From positions 123,443 to 187,442 of the forward strand of contig NZ_BAOG01000022.1 of assembly GCF_000400365.1 (NCBI RefSeq): 64,000 bases of DNA, written 5' to 3'. A program made the position numbers and the translations under genes. Under the pieces are notes generated by a model. That model saw only the letters and a program-made list of their open reading frames with translations. It did not search any database and had not been told where the DNA came from. The stretch is from Vibrio jasicida CAIM 1864 = LMG 25398. GTDB taxonomy: Bacteria > Pseudomonadota > Gammaproteobacteria > Enterobacterales > Vibrionaceae. Shown one piece after another: positions 58,630 through 64,000 of this stretch (positions are counted from its first letter, which is position 1; each line of letters starts with the position of its first letter).

Positions 58630-59535
58630 TCAGTTCGTCAACGCAAGAATGATCCCCGCCACGATAGAAGTAACGCCAAGTCCTCGGGTGAGATACCATT
58701 TCTCAGACAGAAACCAAATTCCCATAAACAAGCCAAACACGATACTGATTTGCCTTAGTGCCACCACCAAACTCACGTTATCCGTCATAGTCATCGCAAA
58801 CAACACCAAGCCGTAGGTGGATGCCATCATTACCCCTGCCATGCTGGCTGTTTTGCGGATCTGCCACGCTGTCTTAATCTCATCTGGCTTGCCCGTAGCT
58901 AAGCACCATACAAGGGCTGGAATACCAATTGCCCAAAACTGCACACCCAAGTAGAAGATCGCACTGTACTGATCATTCAAGATTTCTGACGCTTGTCCTG
59001 TGAGTAAACTCAGCGCTTCTTTGTCGACCACCGAGTAACCCGTTGTGCCTATTGCGGCAATTAATGCCCAGAACACACCGACATTTAAATAAGAACCCAA
59101 TGTCATTTGACGAAAATTCGTCAGTGGTACCAACATACAACCAAGGGTTATCAGCAGGAATCCAAGCCACTGCTGACTGGATAACTCATGCCCCATTGCC
59201 ACACTGATTGCACCGACCATCATCACAGGCAGCGCCCGAGCAATCGGATAAACCACACCCACATCTGCGTGCTTATAAGCGACAATCAAACCGACCAGAT
59301 AAACCATTTGTGAAATGCCGCTAATGAACAGCAATCCCCAAAATTCACTCGGTAATGATGCCCAGCCAATAGTTACCAAATACCAAATCAAATAAGGGGT
59401 AAGAATGAAACATGCAGAAAAGCTGGCCGCCATGGTAAACGCGAGCCCAGAGCCAGAATTGCTTTTACCAAGGATATTCCAACCCGCATGGAGAACAGCA
59501 GAAAAAACGACGAGACCAATCGCCAACAAATCCAT
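58630..59535 (-). CDS. EamA-family (DMT) transporter
   Basis: A 301-residue inner-membrane protein with ten helices in two EamA halves; first half LLAIGLVVFSAVLHAGWNILGKSNSG, second MAGVMMASTYGLVLFAMTM...VVALRQISIVFGLFMGIWFLSEKW. The tail contact HADVGVVYPIARALPV is typical. Exporter or importer of a small metabolite. It lies 66 bases after the phnR-like gene on the same strand and is probably the last gene of the AEP operon; a role in AEP or its products is inference. Confidence 0.82.
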   Translation of the reverse strand: MDLLAIGLVVFSAVLHAGWNILGKSNSGSGLAFTMAASFSACFILTPYLIWYLVTIGWASLPSEFWGLLFISGISQMVYLVGLIVAYKHADVGVVYPIARALPVMMVGAISVAMGHELSSQQWLGFLLITLGCMLVPLTNFRQMTLGSYLNVGVFWALIAAIGTTGYSVVDKEALSLLTGQASEILNDQYSAIFYLGVQFWAIGIPALVWCLATGKPDEIKTAWQIRKTASMAGVMMASTYGLVLFAMTMTDNVSLVVALRQISIVFGLFMGIWFLSEKWYLTRGLGVTSIVAGIILALTN

Positions 59536-59601
59536 TTCAATGTTCCTGTCTGAATAAAATAAAGGCCCAGAGATGGAGCCTTAGATAATGAGAAAATCCA
59601 C

Positions 59602-60306
59602 TTAACGATTGAGTTCCGCAAGAGATTCAATGCTGATGGCATCGTGTCGCCAATACTCGATATCGCAATCAATTAACTCACCGTGTTGGTTGTAGTTGAT
59701 GCGCTCCACTACCATCGCTGGTGTGCCGGCTGTCGCGCGCAGTGCCTGAGCCATTTCCCCCAACAAAGTACTGGTTGAAATGCGGTAGCGAATCTTTTGA
59801 TACGTCACGCCATAATGATCGCGGTAAATGTCCGTCAGTGAATTTGATAAATCGTAATCCAACAGGTTCGGAAACAGCTCTGGGCGAATGTAGTTTGTTA
59901 CGAATACCACAGGTCTGTCTTCAAGGTATCGCACACGGTCGACTCGATACACGTCCGAGAAAGGTTGCAAGTCCAGCAAGCGCGCGGCTTGTTTGTTTGC
60001 CAACGTCCCTTTTGCTGCGACCAACTCCGTTTTTGGCACGCGATTTTGCGCTTTCGCCATGTTCGGGAAGTTTAGCGTTTGGGTAGGGTCGTAACGCAAT
60101 GGCTCAGGTGAGATAAACCAACCTCGGCGATCTTCGCGATAGATTCGACCTTCTGCTTCTAGCAGTGATAAAGCTTCACGCAAAGTAACGCGTGTAGTAT
60201 CGAACGACTCCGCCAACTTACGCTCTGCTGGCAGTTTTTGACGCGGCGATAGCATGCCCGCTTCAATCTGTTCAACAATCGAATCTTTAATTTTTACGTA
60301 TTGCAC
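59602..60306 (-). CDS. phnR: PhnR-like GntR-family (HutC) regulator
   Basis: The 234-residue protein has a GntR winged helix at its N-terminus: YVKIKDSIVEQIEAGMLSPRQKLPAERKLAESFDTTRVTLREALSLLEAEGRIYREDRRGWFIS. The C-terminal UTRA domain begins about residue 80, as in the HutC subgroup. It follows the AEP permease by 9 bases, the gene position of the phosphonate-utilisation regulator PhnR. Its likely operator is the palindrome at 63171-63182. It should sense AEP or a phosphate-ester-like ligand, inferred from gene context. Confidence 0.85.
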   Translation of the reverse strand: MQYVKIKDSIVEQIEAGMLSPRQKLPAERKLAESFDTTRVTLREALSLLEAEGRIYREDRRGWFISPEPLRYDPTQTLNFPNMAKAQNRVPKTELVAAKGTLANKQAARLLDLQPFSDVYRVDRVRYLEDRPVVFVTNYIRPELFPNLLDYDLSNSLTDIYRDHYGVTYQKIRYRISTSTLLGEMAQALRATAGTPAMVVERINYNQHGELIDCDIEYWRHDAISIESLAELNR

Positions 60307-60315
60307 GAAGTGTCC

Positions 60316-62040
60316 TTATCTTTTGCGCCAAGCTTGTGTGCGATTCTCTAACAATTTACCCAAAGTCATCTGAACAATCTTCGCAATTGCGGCAGCCATC
60401 ATAATCATCACGGCCATTGCCGCTGCAGCGCCAGTTTGACCTGCATCGTCCATATTCAGAATCGAGACCGAAGCCGGAATCGTATCGGTTGAGTAAAGGA
60501 ATACTACCGCAGAAGTGGTGGTCAATGCATTAACAAACAAGTAAGTCGCAATGTCCAAAATCGCAGGTAAACACACAGGTAATGTCACTTTAAAGAACAA
60601 CTTGTATTGAGGAAGCTTCACCGATGCCGCTGTGGCTTCAATCTCCGATGGCAACTGCTTTAGCGCTGTCAGGGCAGTCATGTGACCTACTGTGTAGTAA
60701 TGGACTACCGTGTTAATTACCAAGAATGCCATGGTGCCATAAAGCACGTTCAAAGGATTGTTCGCATCATTGAAGTAAAAGATGTAACCCAAGCCAAGCA
60801 CCATACCAGGAACCGCCATTGGCACCACGCTAAGCATTTGCATCACTTGACGAATTGGACCAAACGCACGTCCTTTCTCAATGCAGTAAGCACCGACAAA
60901 GATGATGGCTGTACCAATAACCGCTGTCCAACCTGCCAGCGTTAGCGAGTTGAAGAATGGGCTCCAACCGTAAGTGCTCATTTCGGCAAAGTTGTAGTTA
61001 TTTAGCGTCAGCGCTTTGTTCCAAGGCCAGAACGTAACTAACGAGCCATACACTGCCATGCCAAGCACAGCCAACACTGCGATAGAAATGATACTGCAGT
61101 AAACCAAACAAATGCTGTCGCGCGCTTTGTTGGGTTCTGGCTGATATGGCACCGAACGTGTGTCGAATAAGCTCTTCTGCTTTTTCTGTACCCAGCGGTC
61201 TGCGCCGAATGCCATTACCGCAGGGAATAGAAGCATAATGCTGGTAACCGCACCCATGGCAAAGTTTTGCTGTCCCACAACTTGCTTGAAGATGTCAGTC
61301 GCCAGAACGTTATAGCTTCCACCAATCACTTTCGGCACACCAAAGTCCGTGATAACCAGCGTAAAGACGACAATAAGCGTACTGATCAAACCGTATTTCG
61401 CCGCAGGTAACGTCACCATAAAGAAGGTTTTGATGGGTGAAGTTTTCAGTGCGCGGGCTGCTTCATACAAGCGGGCATCTGAAGTTCGCAGCGAAGTGGT
61501 TAAGATCATCAATGCATGAGGAAAGGTCCAGAAGATCAAACCCATCGAGATACCAATCACGCCGTAAATCGAGTTTCCTAACAGCATCTCTTTGGCAATG
61601 CCTTGATTACCGAAAAGGAAGATCAAACTGATCGCTGGCAGTAACGAAGGCGCGAGGATTGGCGCAGTACCTAGGATTTGAAACAAACCTTTAAACGGCA
61701 TGCATGAACGAGTCAGCGCGTAGGCATAACCGAACGCAAGCACACCCACTACCGAGGTCACAATCACGCCCAAAGTGAAGGTGTTTCCCACCGACACCCA
61801 CAAGCTGGAAGAGGAAAAGTACGTCGCAAAGTTTGCCAATCCGACAAATTCGCCATTGGCATTTTGCACACTCTTGGTCAACATTGCCCAAAGCGGCATT
61901 AAGATGAACAGCACCATCATAGTCGACAAACCAGCGAGCAAACCGAACAACACAAGGTTGTCGCGGCTAACACGTCCGAGTAGGGATTTTGCTTTGTCTT
62001 GCGTAGTTAGGCTATTCATCGTCATTGTCTTCGCATCCAT
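60316..62040 (-). CDS. phnU: 2-Aminoethylphosphonate ABC transporter permease, fused PhnU/PhnV type
   Basis: This 574-residue inner-membrane protein contains two BPD_transp_1 halves in one chain. The first has the EAA loop LYEAARALKTSPIKTFFMVTLPAAKYGLIST (about 188-218). The second has ATAASVKLPQYKLFFKVTLPVCLPAILD. Each half adds six helices, giving 12 in total. The fused architecture is that of the AEP transporter permease found in vibrios and pseudomonads. ATG at 62040 follows AGGTG. It is separated from the ATPase gene by 8 bases. Confidence 0.87.
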   Translation of the reverse strand: MDAKTMTMNSLTTQDKAKSLLGRVSRDNLVLFGLLAGLSTMMVLFILMPLWAMLTKSVQNANGEFVGLANFATYFSSSSLWVSVGNTFTLGVIVTSVVGVLAFGYAYALTRSCMPFKGLFQILGTAPILAPSLLPAISLIFLFGNQGIAKEMLLGNSIYGVIGISMGLIFWTFPHALMILTTSLRTSDARLYEAARALKTSPIKTFFMVTLPAAKYGLISTLIVVFTLVITDFGVPKVIGGSYNVLATDIFKQVVGQQNFAMGAVTSIMLLFPAVMAFGADRWVQKKQKSLFDTRSVPYQPEPNKARDSICLVYCSIISIAVLAVLGMAVYGSLVTFWPWNKALTLNNYNFAEMSTYGWSPFFNSLTLAGWTAVIGTAIIFVGAYCIEKGRAFGPIRQVMQMLSVVPMAVPGMVLGLGYIFYFNDANNPLNVLYGTMAFLVINTVVHYYTVGHMTALTALKQLPSEIEATAASVKLPQYKLFFKVTLPVCLPAILDIATYLFVNALTTTSAVVFLYSTDTIPASVSILNMDDAGQTGAAAAMAVMIMMAAAIAKIVQMTLGKLLENRTQAWRKR

Positions 62041-62048
62041 GTTTACAC

Positions 62049-63155
62049 CTACGCTGCTAGTGCTTTATCAACCGAGGGCACGGCGTAACCATGCAGCCCT
62101 TCTTCAGCAAACTGGATGTAACGTACATCGCCCGCTTTGATATTGAGTTTTTGAACCGTTTCCACAGGCACATCCACGACGATGGTTTTCGTTGCGCTGT
62201 CGTTTTGCAATACGCAATCAATGCGGAAAAACGCCCCCAGAAACTCGGTAGCCGTAACTCGCACTGGTAAAGAGTTGGTGTAGTTTTCAACGAACTTGAT
62301 ACTTTCAGGACGCACCGCAAGGTCGAAGCGATCACCACGTTGGATCTTACGATTGGTCAAGCTTGGCGCTGGCATCAAGGTTTCTGCAATGCGCACTTGG
62401 GAGTCCGTCGCTACTGAGGTTTCAATAAAGTTCATGCTGCCGACAAACTCAGCGACAAAGCGCGTAGCTGGTTGTTGGTAGATCTCTTGAGGTGTGCCGA
62501 CTTGCTCAATCACACCATGGTTCATTACCACGATACGATCCGCCATCGACAACGCTTCATCCTGATCGTGCGTAACCATGATGGTGGTAATGCCAAGCTT
62601 GCGTTGCAGCTTACAAATCTCATCACGTAAGTGAACACGTACTTTTGCATCCAGCGCTGATAATGGCTCATCAAGTAGCAGTAGACCCGGAGATAGCGCC
62701 AATGCACGAGCCAAAGCAACACGTTGTTGTTGACCACCAGAAAGTTGGTTGGGGAATTTCTCACCAGAGGTTGGAAGACCAATGGTTTCTAACCAGTAGT
62801 CCACCTTCTCTAGCACTTCTTTGGTCGACATACCTTGGTTCTTCAAACCCACCGCAATGTTCTCTTGCACAGTTAGGTTTGGAAACAGCGCGTAAGATTG
62901 GAATACGATACCGAAATCGCGCTTCTCTGGTGGTAAGAATGTGGTCTCTTGACCGTTTTGAAAAATCGCACCAGACGTTGGCAAGTCTAAACCTGCAATG
63001 GCACGTAACAGAGTGGTTTTACCGCAGCCAGAAGGACCAAGAAAACAAACAAACTCGCCCTTCTCAATCGCTAGCGAGATTTTCTTTAATGCAGTGAACT
63101 GTCCGAATTGCTTCACTACATTTTCGATATTTAGGTAATGTTGGTTAGTTGACAT
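62049..63155 (-). CDS. phnT: 2-Aminoethylphosphonate ABC transporter ATP-binding protein
   Basis: The cytosolic ATPase of the AEP importer: Walker A FLGPSGCGKTTLLRAIAGL (about 36-54), Q-loop VFQSYALFPNLTVQENIAVGL, ABC signature NQLSGGQQQRVALARALAL (about 137-155), Walker B LLLLDEPLSALD and the switch His in VTHDQDEAL. A C-terminal TOBE domain (from about 240) is typical of the spermidine/phosphonate group. 368 residues. GGAG lies 8 bases before ATG. The AEP-binding gene that usually heads such operons is absent: beyond 63160 there is only an operator and repeats. Confidence 0.88.
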   Translation of the reverse strand: MSTNQHYLNIENVVKQFGQFTALKKISLAIEKGEFVCFLGPSGCGKTTLLRAIAGLDLPTSGAIFQNGQETTFLPPEKRDFGIVFQSYALFPNLTVQENIAVGLKNQGMSTKEVLEKVDYWLETIGLPTSGEKFPNQLSGGQQQRVALARALALSPGLLLLDEPLSALDAKVRVHLRDEICKLQRKLGITTIMVTHDQDEALSMADRIVVMNHGVIEQVGTPQEIYQQPATRFVAEFVGSMNFIETSVATDSQVRIAETLMPAPSLTNRKIQRGDRFDLAVRPESIKFVENYTNSLPVRVTATEFLGAFFRIDCVLQNDSATKTIVVDVPVETVQKLNIKAGDVRYIQFAEEGLHGYAVPSVDKALAA

Positions 63156-63170
63156 AACACACGCTCCAAA

Positions 63171-63182
63171 TGGTATATACCA
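63171..63182 (-). promoter_or_regulatory. PhnR-type operator TGGTATATACCA upstream of phnT
   Basis: A perfect 12-bp palindrome, TGGTATATACCA, lies 16 bases before the phnT start, inside an outer dyad CTCCAAA ... TTTGGAG (63163-63199). HutC-subgroup GntR regulators commonly bind TGGTNTANACCA-type sites, and a PhnR-like member is encoded in this operon. Binding here would block initiation of the operon. Confidence 0.75.
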
Positions 63183-63269
63183 ACTTTAGTTTTGGAGTGT
63201 TACGTTCCAATGACAAATTTATAGCCAGAAGATGACAAATAGATGAAGGGCGATGAGGTTTGTTTCTAC

Positions 63270-64000
63270 GCTTGCAACCCCCTCCAACTCCCCCTTTTCT
63301 TGACATGGTTTGCCAAGCATTTGAATGTGGTTATCAAGGGGGAGGCTGTTCTTTGCTGCGGTGAGATCCGTGCTTTCCCGACGTCATTCTGAAGGAGCCT
63401 AGGCCAGTATTCAGAATCTACTTGAAGCGCGTTGGATGTTGCATTGTGAATTAAATTATCCACCAATGCAGAACCAGTCCCTCCCCTTTACCAGCACGAC
63501 TATTATAGTTTCCCGAAGTTGAAGCCAAGGGGAGGTTAGGTGGGGTTGGTTGTTTAACGTTGAGTTAGAAGCTTGCAACCCCCTCCAACTCCCCCCTTTT
63601 ATCGGCATGGTTTGCTAAGCATTTGAATGTGGTTATCAAGGGGGAGGGTTTTCTTTGCTGCGGTAAGCTCAGTGCTTTCCCGACGTCATTCTGAAGGAGC
63701 CTAGACGAGTGTTCATAATCTACTTGAAGCGCGTAGTGATGTTGCAACGTGAATAAAATAATCCACAAATGCAGAACCAGTCCCTCCCCTTTACCAGCAT
63801 GACAATTGTAGTCTCCCGAAGTTGAAGCCAAGGGGAGGTTAGGTGGGGTTGGTGGTTTAATGCTAGGTTCGGTGCCTACAACCCCCTCCAACTCCCCCTT
63901 TTATTGACATGATTTGCCAAGCATTTGAATGCGGTTATCAAGGGGGAGAGCTGTTCTTTGCTGCGGTGAGCTCCGTGCTTTCCCAACGTCATTCTGAAAG
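63270..64000. repeat. Tandem array of about 302-bp intergenic repeats (three copies, last one cut)
   Basis: Units begin at 63270, 63571 and about 63873, so the period is about 301-302 bp. Each has the conserved string AACCCCCTCCAACTCCCCC, then AAGCATTTGAATG, TATCAAGGGGGAG, CTTTCCCGACGTCATTCTGA, ACCAGTCCCTCCCCTTTACC, GTTGAAGCCAAGGGGAGGTT. CTCCCCC/GGGGGAG and CCTCCCC/GGGGAGG arms form two large hairpins per unit. Copies differ by scattered substitutions. Open frames in the array are by-products. It resembles dispersed intergenic repeat families of vibrios; no transposase or terminal-repeat target duplication is visible. Confidence 0.85.

Noticed and set aside
63266..63891. Open frames inside the tandem repeat array
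   Set aside because: They follow the repeat unit, shift between copies and have no translation signals.
63270..64000. CRISPR array or transposon
   Set aside because: The repeats are about 302 bp without unique spacers, cas genes, transposase or target duplications.

Overview
The window reads as a marine Vibrio chromosome, most likely the second chromosome of a Harveyi-clade species (V. parahaemolyticus / V. alginolyticus type). The best evidence is a lateral-type flagellar locus (flgBCDEFGHIJKL facing flgAMN) whose FlgJ lacks the muramidase domain and which has no cheV/cheR. A 2-aminoethylphosphonate (AEP) uptake set and several Vibrio-type small lipoproteins and barrels agree with this. The species is inferred, not proven. 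I see no rRNA, tRNA, phage, integrase, insertion sequence or CRISPR array.

Layout. 1-6.6 kb: small accessory genes, mostly on the minus strand (partial PhzF, PH-domain protein, Trp-rich protein, lipoprotein, methyltransferase, GFA protein), plus a PheC-like periplasmic protein and a nucleotidyltransferase on the plus strand. 6.7-11.1 kb: outer-membrane barrel, membrane-anchored CadC/ToxR-type regulator, TerC-family protein, MscS channel. 11.1-19.6 kb: a catabolic island with an M24 peptidase-fold hydrolase, a complete TRAP transporter (DctP, Q, M), an M20 amidohydrolase, an Asp/Glu-racemase-fold enzyme, a divergent Lrp regulator and a diaminopropionate ammonia-lyase. It resembles ectoine-degradation (doe/eut) loci in logic but not in exact content, and is the best candidate here for an undescribed pathway. 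19.8-27.8 kb: DUF3012 lipoprotein, a divergent PACE efflux/LysR pair, type 2 IPP isomerase, a CPA1 antiporter with an RCK domain, and a DUF2339 membrane protein.

27.9-40.4 kb: lateral flagellar rod, hook and junction genes. A near-consensus sigma-54 promoter precedes flgB. A stand-alone lytic transglycosylase overlaps flgN and may supply the wall-cutting activity missing from the short FlgJ. A strong terminator, possibly the end of a small RNA, follows. 40.8-52.7 kb: NUDIX hydrolase, lipoprotein, membrane protein, YdcF protein, serine deaminase with a divergent peptide transporter, mntH under a long Fur-type dyad, two LysR regulators, an APH-fold kinase and ompA. 53.3-58.6 kb: M14 carboxypeptidase, PuuB-like oxidase, DUF3316, VirK/YbjX and a barrel protein.

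58.6-63.2 kb: AEP importer ATPase and fused permease, a PhnR-like GntR regulator and an EamA exporter, with a perfect TGGTATATACCA palindrome just upstream of the ATPase gene. No AEP-binding protein gene is in view: the operon is preceded by an array of about 302-bp tandem intergenic repeats that runs off the window end.
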